This document shows positions 25,232 through 34,545 of a stretch of 64,000 nucleotides of DNA, one piece after another. The stretch is taken from positions 1 through 64,000 of the forward strand of contig CAWAMN010000001.1 in NCBI GenBank assembly GCA_963783235.1, read 5' to 3'. Every line of letters starts with the position of its first letter. The first letter of the stretch is position 1. The notes beneath the pieces are model-generated. The model saw only the letters and a list, made by a program, of their open reading frames with translations, was not told the DNA's origin and did no database searches. Made by a program: the position numbers and the translations under genes. Origin of the DNA: Thiohalomonas sp963783235. Lineage in GTDB: Bacteria; Pseudomonadota; Gammaproteobacteria; Thiohalomonadales; Thiohalomonadaceae.

Positions 25232-28200
25232 CTAGCGGTGGTCCGTCGCTTCGCTATGCCAGGCCTGCCGACGACAGAGTCCGTCCATAGGGCAGTACCC
25301 GCAGGTTGTCTCGTCACCCCAGGCGGGTGCCTCCGCCCCCGATGTCAGACGCCCGAAGAGCTCGGAAAGCCGATCATCGACGGCGCGCTTCAGTTCATGC
25401 AGCGCATCGCCCTCCAGTACGACGCGGCTTTTAACCCGCTCTCTATCCAGCTCCAGGTACTGAACCTGTTCGACCGGTTTTCCCGTTTCCGCTTCCGCCA
25501 GCAGGGCATAGCACGGTAGTTGCACTGCCTCGCCGTTGAGGACATCCTCTTCGCCCGGCACCCGCCCGGTCTTGTAGTCTGTCACGGCGATCCGCCCGTC
25601 GGCTTCATCGAGTCGATCCAGTCGACCCTGGAGCGTAAAGCCCTCCGCGAGCTCCCGTCGGGCGCTGACTTCCGCCGATTGCACCCGCCACTGTTCGTCG
25701 CGCCGAAGTTGCCAGTCGATATAGGCCGGAATCACCGTCCTCCAGCGCTCGAGCCAGCCCCGATGGAGAAAGTTGTCCTCCAGATCGGCGGCAAAAACGC
25801 TCTCGGCAATACTTTCCATCTCCTGGACCGCGCGGTTGCGATTGGCGGGAGTGACGGGAGAGCCGAACGGCCCCGGCACGCCTTCGACCCCTTTATGGAA
25901 CGCTTCCAGGCAGCGGTGGACACGCTCTCCGTAGTCCGATTTTTCGAGTGCCTCCCGAATGGCATCGGGAGGTGACAGGTGCAGCAGACGGGCGGCGAAG
26001 AACTGGTAGGGGCAGTCCACGAGTTGCTGATAACCGCTGGCGGAGAGGGTGTGGGGAAGCAGAGCCGCATCGACGCGCGGTCGAGGCGGGGTTTCCTCGG
26101 AGGGAAGGGGCGAGTGGCGGTTGACGACTTCGGCTTCCGGTGCACGGACCAGCAGTGCCAAATCGGCATCGTCGAGACCCTCACCATAGGCGAGCTTGTG
26201 GAACGCCTGAAGGCTTTCTACCCAAGGGCTGGGGGCCACCGGCTCGCCGTCCTGCTCCCGCCTCCAGGTCACCAGGATCCGGGGCGCCGCCTCCAGCAAC
26301 CGCCGGAAGTGATAAAAACGTTCGCGGCGTCGTGCGTCCCCTTCGGGCAGTGCCAGTTCGCGCCGCACCGCGTCGTTGAAAAAGGGCGATTGGCCGCCAC
26401 TGCCTGGAAGGTGATCCCGTTCCGCCCCTGCCACCACGACCGCTTCATAATGCCCGAGCACGCTTTGCGCCAGGTCGGTGAGGATAACTTGGCTGCCCGT
26501 TACCGGGGGGCGGAAGTGGGCCTTTTCCATATTCGCGCCCAACCAGGTACGAAGTTCGGTCCAGTGCAACTGCGCCTCCTGTTCCCCTGCGGCTCGCTGC
26601 AGCGATGTCAGAGTCTGCAGGACGCGGGCACCGGCCGGATCCTCTTCCAGCGTGTGGAGCGCGCCGAGCCGCTCCAGACTCTGCAAAAGGGCCTTCAGGG
26701 CGTCTGCCGGAGGGCTCTCCGAGTCGATGTGGCCGCGCATCGGTTCGGCGGCTTGACGCAGGTGCTCCAGCAGTTGAGCCACCGGTTGCAAGGCATCGCC
26801 GGCCCCGTCCGGCAATCGGTGACGGCGGTAATCAAGGCGGCGCCGGTAGGCTGCCAGTCCCCGGCCGACATTTTCATGAAGGATAATGTCACGCTCCAGC
26901 CGGTAGACGGTGGCGAGGTGGCGTTCGCGCCGCTCCTCCGTCACCAGAAAGGGTGATTTGAGAAGGTCCAGCAGTGCCAAATGCGGGAAGTCCTCCTCGA
27001 TGCACTCCAGCCAGCGCTCGACCAGTGCGGCGGCACTGGTGGTGGAGAGGGCCCACCCGCCACGGTCCTGGACCTGAATGCCGGCACGCTCCAGCAAAGC
27101 CCGTACACGGCGGGCGAGGCGACGGTTTTCCGTGACCACCGCGAGGCTCTGCCTTCCCTCCAGCAGCCAACGACGGATCTGCAGCTCCACCGACCGCGCC
27201 TCCTGTTCGGCGTTGTCGGCCTGGAAAACCGCCAGCCGGCCATTGACGGGCGACCCGGGCGTGGCAGCCACGAATGCCCCCGCACGCTCCGCCAGATCGT
27301 GGCCGGCGTCGCATTCACCGCTCCCGGACTTCCCTGTCCCCGCGGCATACCGTCCATCCTGGACATTGCCGCTCCTGGACTTCCCTGTCCCCGCGGCATA
27401 CCGTCCATCCTGGACATTGCCGCTCCTGGACTTCCCTGTCCCCGCGGCATACCGTCCATCCTGGACATTGCCGCTCCTGGACTTCCCTGTCCCCGCGGCA
27501 TACCGTCCATCCTGGACATTGCCGCTCCTGGACTTCCCTGTCCCCGCGGCATACCGTCCATCCTGGACATATCCGGCGAAGACGGTGTCGAGGAAGCGTG
27601 TGTAGGGTGAATCGGAGCGGGATGTCGCCTCGGGGCTTCCGCCGAGGCTTTGCAGTAACGCGGCCGGTAGGGCATCGGGGTGCCGTGAGGCCGGCGCCTC
27701 GCCACGGCCGTGGACGACAACCGTGACCGGCCGACAGGCGGCGAGTCCCGTGAGCCATTCCACCTCGGGCGCATCAAGTATCGGGAAACCCGCCAGATAA
27801 ATGGCACCGCCCTCGGCAGAGGTCTGGCTAATGCCCAGGCGCAGCAAGTCGGCACCGGCACAGTCGATATAGCCGCCAGCCGTCAACTGCTCGTGCCAGG
27901 CATGCCATAACGTATGCACCAGCCGGGCTTCCATTCCCAGCCCCGAAGGGATCACTTCATGGCTGCCATAGGCCTGAGTCAGCCGCTCGGTGAAGGTTTT
28001 CAGGTCTGCGGGCACCCCGATCCGCCGATGAGTCATATCATCGAAGAGGTCCAGAAGGCTTTCGGCCAAAGCCCACAGATTGGCCTTGCCAAAGAGGGTG
28101 CGGTGCTGGCGCAGGGCCCCCACCAGCATCAGTTGCCGCTCCGCCTCATCCAGGAGACGTCGATCCGGGATGGCAAAGCCCGCCAGCCAGTCGGACAATC

Positions 28201-28420
28201 GCGTGATCCGTGGACCAAGCAGGGCACCGTACCCTCGCTTTGCCGCGTTTTCCAGCAGTAACCGGCGCAGACGCGGGCCTGCATCGAGATCCGGTACGAA
28301 CACCAGCACCCGGTCGAGAACCGGCAACTCCCTTTCGGCATCGTCGAGTATCCGCTCGGCCAGGAGTTCCAGGGGGTCGGTCGCGTAATCGGCCTGCAGA
28401 ATGCGGGGGCTGGGAGGCAT
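25232..28420 (-). CDS. addB: AddB-like PD-(D/E)XK nuclease with internal repeat insertion
   Basis: Partner of AddA: an inactivated helicase fold plus a C-terminal nuclease. The nuclease motif AVTDYKTGRVPGEED is near residue 980. The iron-sulfur staple is likely formed by Cys in QLVDCPYQFF and the CGYCPMDGLC cluster near the C terminus. The length is 1062 residues. Five tandem 17-residue repeats (NVQDGRYAAGTGKSRSG) interrupt the N-terminal half around residues 285-370; they are not part of the family. The start lies four bases after the fdxA stop, so translation is probably coupled to fdxA. Confidence 0.88.
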   Translation of the reverse strand: MPPSPRILQADYATDPLELLAERILDDAERELPVLDRVLVFVPDLDAGPRLRRLLLENAAKRGYGALLGPRITRLSDWLAGFAIPDRRLLDEAERQLMLVGALRQHRTLFGKANLWALAESLLDLFDDMTHRRIGVPADLKTFTERLTQAYGSHEVIPSGLGMEARLVHTLWHAWHEQLTAGGYIDCAGADLLRLGISQTSAEGGAIYLAGFPILDAPEVEWLTGLAACRPVTVVVHGRGEAPASRHPDALPAALLQSLGGSPEATSRSDSPYTRFLDTVFAGYVQDGRYAAGTGKSRSGNVQDGRYAAGTGKSRSGNVQDGRYAAGTGKSRSGNVQDGRYAAGTGKSRSGNVQDGRYAAGTGKSGSGECDAGHDLAERAGAFVAATPGSPVNGRLAVFQADNAEQEARSVELQIRRWLLEGRQSLAVVTENRRLARRVRALLERAGIQVQDRGGWALSTTSAAALVERWLECIEEDFPHLALLDLLKSPFLVTEERRERHLATVYRLERDIILHENVGRGLAAYRRRLDYRRHRLPDGAGDALQPVAQLLEHLRQAAEPMRGHIDSESPPADALKALLQSLERLGALHTLEEDPAGARVLQTLTSLQRAAGEQEAQLHWTELRTWLGANMEKAHFRPPVTGSQVILTDLAQSVLGHYEAVVVAGAERDHLPGSGGQSPFFNDAVRRELALPEGDARRRERFYHFRRLLEAAPRILVTWRREQDGEPVAPSPWVESLQAFHKLAYGEGLDDADLALLVRAPEAEVVNRHSPLPSEETPPRPRVDAALLPHTLSASGYQQLVDCPYQFFAARLLHLSPPDAIREALEKSDYGERVHRCLEAFHKGVEGVPGPFGSPVTPANRNRAVQEMESIAESVFAADLEDNFLHRGWLERWRTVIPAYIDWQLRRDEQWRVQSAEVSARRELAEGFTLQGRLDRLDEADGRIAVTDYKTGRVPGEEDVLNGEAVQLPCYALLAEAETGKPVEQVQYLELDRERVKSRVVLEGDALHELKRAVDDRLSELFGRLTSGAEAPAWGDETTCGYCPMDGLCRRQAWHSEATDHR
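27314..27568 (-). repeat. 51-bp tandem repeat x5 inside addB
   Basis: Five nearly identical 51-bp units in frame with addB, encoding VQDGRYAAGTGKSRSGN repeatedly. Only the copy nearest the C terminus differs (GSG for RSG). In the mRNA each unit can form GUCC-AGGAU-GGAC and GGAC-AGGGAA-GUCC, two small hairpins with GGA in the loop, plus a third GGA in CCAGGAGCGG. The very high identity implies recent expansion. Confidence 0.93.
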
Positions 28421-28424
28421 AGGG

Positions 28425-28748
28425 TCAGCGTTCCAGGTATTTCAGTTTATCGGGGACGCCGTCCCACTCCTTGGCATCGGGCGGTGGCTCTTTCTGTTCC
28501 GATATGACCGGCCACTCCCGGGAAAGCTCGGCATTCAGCTCCAGAAAATGCGCCTGGTCTTCAGGGAGATCATCCTCGGCGAAAATGGCCTCTGCGGGGC
28601 ATTCCGGCACACAGAGGGTGCAGTCGATGCACTCTTCCGGATCGATGGCGAGGAAGTTGGGGCCCTCATGGAAGCAGTCTACCGGACAGACCTCCACACA
28701 GTCCGTATATTTGCAGCGAATACAGTTGTCGGTCACGACATAGGTCAT
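28425..28748 (-). CDS. fdxA: 7Fe-8S ferredoxin FdxA
   Basis: Electron carrier of 107 residues with one 3Fe-4S and one 4Fe-4S cluster. Cysteines are at 9, 12, 17, 21, 40, 43, 46 and 50 (NCIRCKYTDCVEVCP and ECIDCTLCVPECP). The C-terminal extension with FLELNAELSREWP is typical of the FdxA type found near mutS in gammaproteobacteria. It lies between mutS (upstream) and addB. Confidence 0.95.
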   Translation of the reverse strand: MTYVVTDNCIRCKYTDCVEVCPVDCFHEGPNFLAIDPEECIDCTLCVPECPAEAIFAEDDLPEDQAHFLELNAELSREWPVISEQKEPPPDAKEWDGVPDKLKYLER

Positions 28749-28880
28749 AGGGCCTCCGGGTGTCCTGAAATCGTGCCCCTAATGTTAGCCCGAACGTGAC
28801 ACGAACTCATTGCAAAAGCACCAAACCACAGAGGCCGTACGGAGTGTCTGAAAATCGGTGATTTCCGCAAGGAGGGCTTT

Positions 28881-31457
28881 CTAGGTAACCAGCCCCTTCA
28901 GTCGATAAAGCAGATCGAGCGCCTGTCGAGGTGTCAGTTCGTCGGGGTCGGTTTCATTGAGCACAGTGACAGACGGGTGCGGTTCGGGTTTGCTGAAAAG
29001 GGCTATCTGCCGGGCGGGGTCGTGTTCCGCTTGATGGCGCGCGCTGTCGTTTTCCAGCTCAATCAGCTTGGCACTCGCCTGTTCGACCACACGGCGAGGA
29101 ACACCGGCCAATGCCGCGACTTGCAGGCCGTAACTCTGATTGGCGGGGCCCTCTTTGACGGCGTGCAGGAAGACGATGCGATCGCCGTGTTCCACGGCAT
29201 CGAGATGAACGTTGACGGTGCCTTCGATAGTGTCGGGCAGCGTGGTGAGTTCAAAATAGTGGGTTGCAAAGAGAGTAAAGGCGCGCAGATTGCGGGCCAG
29301 CTCCAGGGCACACGCCCAAGCCAGCGACATTCCGTCGAAGGTACTGGTGCCGCGGCCGATTTCGTCCATGAGTACCAGGCTGCGGTCGGTGGCGTTGTGG
29401 AGGATATTGGCCGTCTCGGTCATCTCCACCATGAAAGTGGAGCGTCCGCTGGCCAGGTCATCCGATGCGCCGATACGGGTGAAGATGCGATCGAACGGGC
29501 CGATCCGGGCGGACGCGGCCGGGACGAAACTGCCAATGTGGGCGAGCAGTACGATCAGCGCGGTCTGGCGCATATAGGTGGATTTACCGCCCATGTTGGG
29601 ACCGGTGATGATCAGCATGCGCCGTTCGGTTGCCAACTGGACGTCGTTGGGGACGAACGGCTCCTCCATGACCTGCTCCACGACCGGGTGTCGGCCGCCC
29701 TCGATGCTCAATCCCGGTTCATGGCTCAGTGAAGGTCTGACCAGATTCAGGGTTTCTGCGCGCTCTGCGAGGTTATTAAGTGCGTCGAGTTCCGCCAGGG
29801 CCGACGCGGTCTGCTGCAGCGGCGCGAGTTCTTCGCACAGGCGCTCCAGGAGTTCCTGGTAGAGGGCCTTCTCACGGGCCAGGGCTCGCTCGCTGGCCGA
29901 CAGCACCTTGTCCTCGAAGGTTTTCAGTTCCGGGGTGATGTAGCGTTCCGCGCCTTTGAGGGTCTGGCGACGGATATAGGTCTCCGGGACTCTGTCGCTC
30001 TGTGCCTTGGTGACCTCGATGAAGTAGCCGTGGACCCGGTTGAAGCCCACTTTCAGAGTGGGAATTCCGGTCTGCTCCCTCTCGCGCAGCTCCAGCTCCA
30101 CCAGAAAGTTGCCGGCGTTCTCCTTGAGGGAGCGCAGCTCATCGAGATCCGGATCGAAGCCCGGCGCGATAACACCGCCGTCACGGATAACCACCGGAGG
30201 ATTCTCCACGACGGCGCGTATCAGGTAGTCATGGAGTTCCGGGTATTCGCCAAGACCCGATGCGAGATCGGCTAGCCGGGGCGTCGCCAATCCCTCCAGT
30301 TCCCCTTGCAAACCGGGCAGTCGCGCCAGGGCCTCCCGTAGCTGTACCAGATCCCTGGGACGTGCGGTGTGAATGGCCACGCGTGCCAGTATCCGCTCCA
30401 CGTCACCAACGCCCCGCAGGATCTCCCGCACGTTCTGGAAGCGGCCCGCCTCCAGCAGGGCTTCGACCACGCCATGCCTTTCGCCGAGCGTATCGTGATT
30501 GCGCAGGGGCCGGTTGATCCAGCGTCGCAGCAGCCGACTGCCCATGGGCGTGGCGGTACGGTCCATAACACCCGCGAGGGTATGGGCAGCATTACCGCTG
30601 AGGGAGGTCTCCAGTTCGAGATTGCGACGGCTCGCCGCATCCAGGGCAATCGCCTCATCGTGCTGCTCCACCCGCAGGCCCCGGATATGGGGCAGGGCGG
30701 TACGCTGAGTCTCCTGCAGGTATTGCAGGAGCGCGCCGGCGGCGCCGATCGCCAGTTCCAGATGGTCGCAGCCGAAACCGGAAAGGTCCCGGGTTCCGAA
30801 CTGCGCGGTCAACAGGCGTCTGGCCGCACCGGGTTCGAAATGCCAGGGCGGCACCCGTTTCAGCCCGCGCTGCTCGGCCAGCACCGAAAGCTCCAACTCT
30901 TCGCCCAGCAAGACCTCCGCTGGGGCCAGTCGGGCCAGTTCGGCCGAAAGGGTTGCCACGCCTTCCAGTTCCTGGACGGTGAAGCGGCCACTACCCACGT
31001 CCATCGCCGCCAGCCCGAAGCGTTCGCCGTGGGCGGAGATCGCCGCGAGCAGATTGTCGCGGCGCTCCTCGAGCAGCGCCTCGTCGGTGACGGTGCCTGG
31101 GGTGACAATTCGTACCACCTTGCGCTCGACCGGCCCCTTGCTTTTGGCGGGATCGCCTACCTGTTCGCAAATGGCTACCGATTCACCCAACCGAATCAGC
31201 CGGGCCAGATAGCCCTCCACCGAATGGTACGGGACCCCCGCCATGGGGATCGGTTTGCCGGCTGACTGGCCGCGGTGGGTCAGGGTGATATCGAGCAGTT
31301 CCGCGGCGCGTCGGGCATCGTCGTGAAACAGCTCGTAGAAGTCTCCCATTCGGTAGAACAGCAGGAGGTCGGGATGCTCCGCCTTGATGCGCAGGTACTG
31401 CTGCATCATGGGAGTTTGTTGGGTCTTGCGCGGGGCTTGAGTGCTGGCATCAGTCAT
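28881..31457 (-). CDS. mutS: DNA mismatch repair protein MutS
   Basis: Recognises mismatches and starts repair with MutL. The mismatch-reading Phe-x-Glu is F40-Y41-E42 in FYRMGDFYELF. Walker A is ITGPNMGGKST, and DEIGRGTSTFDG is Walker B with the signature loop. The length of 858 residues is full. The frame is completely intact over 2.6 kb, in contrast to alaS and lysC a few kilobases away. It is divergent from the PilZ gene at 31593. Confidence 0.97.
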   Translation of the reverse strand: MTDASTQAPRKTQQTPMMQQYLRIKAEHPDLLLFYRMGDFYELFHDDARRAAELLDITLTHRGQSAGKPIPMAGVPYHSVEGYLARLIRLGESVAICEQVGDPAKSKGPVERKVVRIVTPGTVTDEALLEERRDNLLAAISAHGERFGLAAMDVGSGRFTVQELEGVATLSAELARLAPAEVLLGEELELSVLAEQRGLKRVPPWHFEPGAARRLLTAQFGTRDLSGFGCDHLELAIGAAGALLQYLQETQRTALPHIRGLRVEQHDEAIALDAASRRNLELETSLSGNAAHTLAGVMDRTATPMGSRLLRRWINRPLRNHDTLGERHGVVEALLEAGRFQNVREILRGVGDVERILARVAIHTARPRDLVQLREALARLPGLQGELEGLATPRLADLASGLGEYPELHDYLIRAVVENPPVVIRDGGVIAPGFDPDLDELRSLKENAGNFLVELELREREQTGIPTLKVGFNRVHGYFIEVTKAQSDRVPETYIRRQTLKGAERYITPELKTFEDKVLSASERALAREKALYQELLERLCEELAPLQQTASALAELDALNNLAERAETLNLVRPSLSHEPGLSIEGGRHPVVEQVMEEPFVPNDVQLATERRMLIITGPNMGGKSTYMRQTALIVLLAHIGSFVPAASARIGPFDRIFTRIGASDDLASGRSTFMVEMTETANILHNATDRSLVLMDEIGRGTSTFDGMSLAWACALELARNLRAFTLFATHYFELTTLPDTIEGTVNVHLDAVEHGDRIVFLHAVKEGPANQSYGLQVAALAGVPRRVVEQASAKLIELENDSARHQAEHDPARQIALFSKPEPHPSVTVLNETDPDELTPRQALDLLYRLKGLVT

Positions 31458-31592
31458 CCGGCCATTTTACCAGAGCCAGACGGCGTAAAAAGACCGAAAT
31501 GCCCGGGTCGCTTGGTAGCCGGTGATTTGTAGTTGCACGTTTGTAGGTGGTCTGATACCTATGACTTTGGCCTACCAGCAGAGGATGTGCCG

Positions 31593-31898
31593 GTGCTGAA
31601 CCGAGGCGACTACGATGAAAAACGCGACCACCGTCGCATGGGGGTCGACTGCCCGATGACCTTCAAGGTTGAAGGCGGCAGTGAGGTCTACCAGGGCATA
31701 GCCCGGGATTTGAGTGCCACCGGCATTCTTATCGAATGCGATGCCGAAATTCCCGTAGGGACCCGGCTGGAAGTCAACGTGACCCCACCCAAGTCCATCG
31801 TGCCACCACTGAACGCAACGGTCGAAGTGGTTCGGTCGGAGGCGAAACAGCCCGATACCTTCGAACTGGGCACGCTTATCCGTGAGTTCCACCGCTAG
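31593..31898 (+). CDS. PilZ domain protein
   Basis: Single-domain PilZ protein, a likely cyclic-di-GMP receptor. RDHRRMGVDCPM carries the RxxxR-type motif, and RDLSATGILIEC carries D/NxSxxG. GTG 31593 is chosen because GAGG (31581-31584) lies eight bases upstream; the product is then 101 residues. A longer form from TTG 31533 is possible. The stop codon TAG (31896-31898) is the first three bases of a MITE-like element, so the natural C terminus may have been reset by its insertion. Confidence 0.82.
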   Translation: MLNRGDYDEKRDHRRMGVDCPMTFKVEGGSEVYQGIARDLSATGILIECDAEIPVGTRLEVNVTPPKSIVPPLNATVEVVRSEAKQPDTFELGTLIREFHR

Positions 31899-32030
31899 CA
31901 GGCTGTTGAAAAACGTCCTCTCCCACCGGAGAGGGCCGGGGTGAGGGGGCAATGCATGGTAACTGCCTGTTTTTTATCGCCCTCATCCTGGCCTTCTCCC
32001 TGAAGGAGAAGGGACCGGTTTTTGACCTAT
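31896..32030. repeat. MITE-like element, copy 2
   Basis: The left end TAGCAGGCTGTTGAAAAA (31896-31913) is identical to the terminal repeat of the element at 13022. The interior matches that copy in reverse complement (CCTCTCCC...GGTGAGGGGGC...CTTCTCCCTGAAGG). The right terminal repeat has decayed to GGTTTTTGACCTATCAG. It abuts the PilZ stop codon. Confidence 0.75.
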
Positions 32031-32184
32031 CAGTTTAATTTTTACCGCAAAGTCCCCAAGAGAGCAAAGCAGTACGGCGGGTTAATCGATGCCACGGCCC
32101 CGCTCTCTCGCATACTGATTTTCTGTTTATTTCTTGCGCTGGGGATTTTTGCCGTGAATCGTTTGCCGAATTCGGGTGAGTCGT

Positions 32185-32670
32185 ATGGATAAACAACTGA
32201 CGGAACTGGCCGGGCGGGTGGCTGCGGGATTGTCCGGGAAGAGGATGATGCTGGCAGCGGCCGAGTCCTGCACCGGCGGCTGGGTCGCCAAAGTCTGTAC
32301 CGATTTGGCAGGCAGTTCCAGCTGGTTCGAGCGGGGCTTCGTCACCTACAGCAACGAAGCCAAGCGGGAGATGCTGGGCGTATCGCCCCGGACGCTGGCC
32401 GCTCATGGCGCAGTCAGCGAAGCGACCGTAAGGGAGATGGCCGCCGGGGCTCTGGCCCGAAGCCGGGCGCAGGTGAGCCTGGCGATCAGCGGCATTGCGG
32501 GCCCTGGTGGCGGCACGGATGGCAAGCCGGTGGGGACGGTCTGGTTCGCCTGGGCCACGGCGGATGGCACCGGTGTTCGCCTTGAGCGCTTTGATGGAGA
32601 CCGTGAAGCCGTGCGCCGTGCCGCCGTGATCGCGGCTCTTGAAGGGGTACTGGATGTCATCGAAGCCTGA
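32185..32670 (+). CDS. pncC: CinA C-terminal family nicotinamide-nucleotide amidase (PncC)
   Basis: Deamidates nicotinamide mononucleotide in the pyridine-nucleotide cycle. AAESCTGGWVAKVCTDLAGSS and SGIAGPGGGTDGKPVGTVW are the family signatures. The protein is about 161 residues, the stand-alone form without the CinA N-terminal domain. ATG 32185 follows GGGTGAG by five bases. In many gammaproteobacteria pncC precedes recA; here thpR is inserted between them. Confidence 0.93.
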   Translation: MDKQLTELAGRVAAGLSGKRMMLAAAESCTGGWVAKVCTDLAGSSSWFERGFVTYSNEAKREMLGVSPRTLAAHGAVSEATVREMAAGALARSRAQVSLAISGIAGPGGGTDGKPVGTVWFAWATADGTGVRLERFDGDREAVRRAAVIAALEGVLDVIEA

Positions 32671-33202
32671 AGCACCTCCGCAGCGGCTGTTCTTCGCCCT
32701 CTGGCCGGAGGTACGCCTGCAAAAGCGAATCGCCCACTGGGCCGAGCGCTGCGAAAGCTGTGGCGGCAGGCGGGTGCCGGAGGCGAACATTCATATCACC
32801 CTGGCCTTCCTGGGTGGTGTAAACCGGGAGCGGCGGGATTGTCTGGAAACGGCCGCGGATGAGGTGGTGGTAGCCCCGTTTGAATTGATACTGGACCGGA
32901 TCGGTTACTGGTCACGCTCCCGCTGTCTTTGGCTCGCCACCACCCAAATACCGCCGGGACTGCTGGAACTGGCAAGGGCTCTCCGTGCAGCCATGCCCGT
33001 ATGCGGGCTGGAGGCGGAACGCAGGCCTTTCCGGCTCCACCTGACCCTGCGCCGCCGCGCTCACCGGGCGCCCCGTTTCCGGACGATCGAACCCATCTTC
33101 TGGCATGCCTCCGACTTCGCCCTGGTCACCTCCGAAACCCGCCCCGAGGGAGCCCGCTACGAAGTCCTGCGCCGCTGGCCTTTGGTCCGGGATACGAGTT
33201 GA
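32654..33202 (+). CDS. thpR: RNA 2',3'-cyclic phosphodiesterase ThpR
   Basis: 2H-phosphoesterase formerly called 2'-5' RNA ligase. The two catalytic HxT motifs are HITLAFLGG and HLTLRRR. The length is about 182 residues from ATG 32654, overlapping the pncC end by 17 bases and suggesting coupled translation. The C terminus ends ...LVRDTS just before a tandem repeat. Confidence 0.9.
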   Translation: MSSKPEAPPQRLFFALWPEVRLQKRIAHWAERCESCGGRRVPEANIHITLAFLGGVNRERRDCLETAADEVVVAPFELILDRIGYWSRSRCLWLATTQIPPGLLELARALRAAMPVCGLEAERRPFRLHLTLRRRAHRAPRFRTIEPIFWHASDFALVTSETRPEGARYEVLRRWPLVRDTS

Positions 33203-33207
33203 GGGAG

Positions 33208-33277
33208 CCCTCGACTCCCGCCCTTCGACTCCCGCCTCTCGAATCTTGCCCCTCGTATCCCGCCCCTCGTATCCCGC
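33208..33277. repeat. 14-bp tandem repeat x5 upstream of recA
   Basis: Five contiguous 14-bp units with consensus CCCTCGTATCCCGC; the last two are identical. The complement GGGATACGAG occurs at 33189-33198 across the thpR stop, so a hairpin with the repeats is possible. The array lies about 100 bases before the recA start. Confidence 0.8.
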
Positions 33278-33381
33278 CCCTGATCTAGCCGCTGCCCCCC
33301 GCCCTATGAAATAATCGCGCCTTTCGGTATTCCCGGCGGTGCATGGAGGTGGCCGCCGCTACCCAACGACGGAGGCGAGTG

Positions 33382-34417
33382 ATGGACGACAATAAGCGGA
33401 AGGCGCTCAGCGCCGCCCTGAGTCAGATTGAGAAACAGTTCGGCAAGGGCTCGGTGATGCGCATGGGCGATTCCACCGCCGTGCGCGATGTACAGGCCGT
33501 TTCCACCGGCTCACTGGGGCTGGATGTCGCCCTCGGCATCGGCGGGCTGCCCCGGGGGCGCGTCGTTGAGATCTACGGGCCGGAATCCTCCGGTAAGACC
33601 ACGCTCACCCTGCAGGTCATTGCCGAGGCTCAGAAGGTGGGGGGGACCTGCCGCCTTCGTGGATGCCGAGCATGCCCTCGACCCGGGCTATGCCGGAAAG
33701 CTGGGCGTGAATGTGGACGACCTGCTGGTATCGCAGCCCGATACCGGCGAGCAGGCCCTGGAGATCGCCGATATGCTGGTGCGCTCCGGGGCGGTGGATG
33801 TGGTGGTGGTGGACTCGGTCGCCGCCCTGACGCCCAAGGCGGAGATCGAGGGCGAGATGGGCGACTCCCATGTCGGTCTGCAGGCCCGGCTGATGTCCCA
33901 GGCGCTGCGCAAGCTGACCGCCAACATCAAGCGTTCCAATACCCTGGTGATCTTCATCAACCAGATCCGCATGAAGATCGGCGTGATGTTCGGCATCCCG
34001 GAGACCACCACCGGCGGTAACGCCCTCAAGTTCTACTCATCCGTTCGGCTGGATATCCGCCGCATCGGTGCGATCAAAAAGGGCGATGAGGTGGTCGGCA
34101 ACGAAACCCGCGTCAAGGTGGTCAAAAACAAGGTGGCCCCGCCCTTCAAGCAGACCGAATTCGACATCCTCTACGGCCAGGGGATCTCCCGTGAGGGCGA
34201 GATCATCGACCTGGGCGTGAAGCAGGGCATTGTCGACAAGTCCGGTGCCTGGTACAGCTACAGCGGTAACCGTATCGGCCAGGGCAAGGACAACGTCCGT
34301 AATTTCCTTAAGGAAAATCCCGAGATCGCCGCCGAAATCGAGGGCCAGATCCGGGAGAAGCTGTTGCCGAAGACGGACAAACCCGAGGAGGCCCCGGCCG
34401 AGCCGGAAGAGGCCTGA
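33382..34417 (+). CDS. recA: Recombinase RecA, frameshifted
   Basis: Strand-exchange protein and LexA co-protease. GGAGG (33371-33375) precedes the ATG, and the product starts MDDNKRKALSAALSQIEKQF. Walker A is GPESSGKTT. The frame breaks after EAQKVGGTC near 33653, where one extra C occurs, and resumes as AFVDAEHALDPGYAGKLGV. The DNA-binding loops and C terminus, including IGVMFGIPETTTGGNALKF, are intact. Restored, the protein is about 345 residues. A knocked-out recA is possible in principle, but the neighbouring genes show the same error style. I see no LexA-type box in the leader. Confidence 0.93.
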
Positions 34418-34447
34418 GTTTTTTAACCGCAAAGGCACAAAGAACGG

Positions 34448-34515
34448 TAGGAGTCCCGCGTCGGGACAATTGGCGGTTGGGTTCGAACAAAATCGCGGCG
34501 ACGCGCCGCTCCTAC
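34448..34515. repeat. REP/MITE-like inverted repeat between recA and recX
   Basis: GGTAGGAGTCCCGCGTCGGGAC at the left faces CGGCGACGCGCCGCTCCTAC at the right; GTAGGAG and CTCCTAC form the outer arms and CCCGCGTCGGG an inner hairpin. It separates recA from recX, which are often co-transcribed. Confidence 0.55.
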
Positions 34516-34545
34516 ACAACATGTTCGGCGTAGCGGTTGAATGAC

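Noticed and set aside
27314..27568. CRISPR array
   Set aside because: The 51-bp units are directly adjacent without unique spacers and lie in frame inside addB; no cas genes are present.
26981..27726. Long repetitive plus-strand frames opposite addB
   Set aside because: They are antisense shadows of the 51-bp repeat, whose length is a multiple of three and so keeps all frames open.
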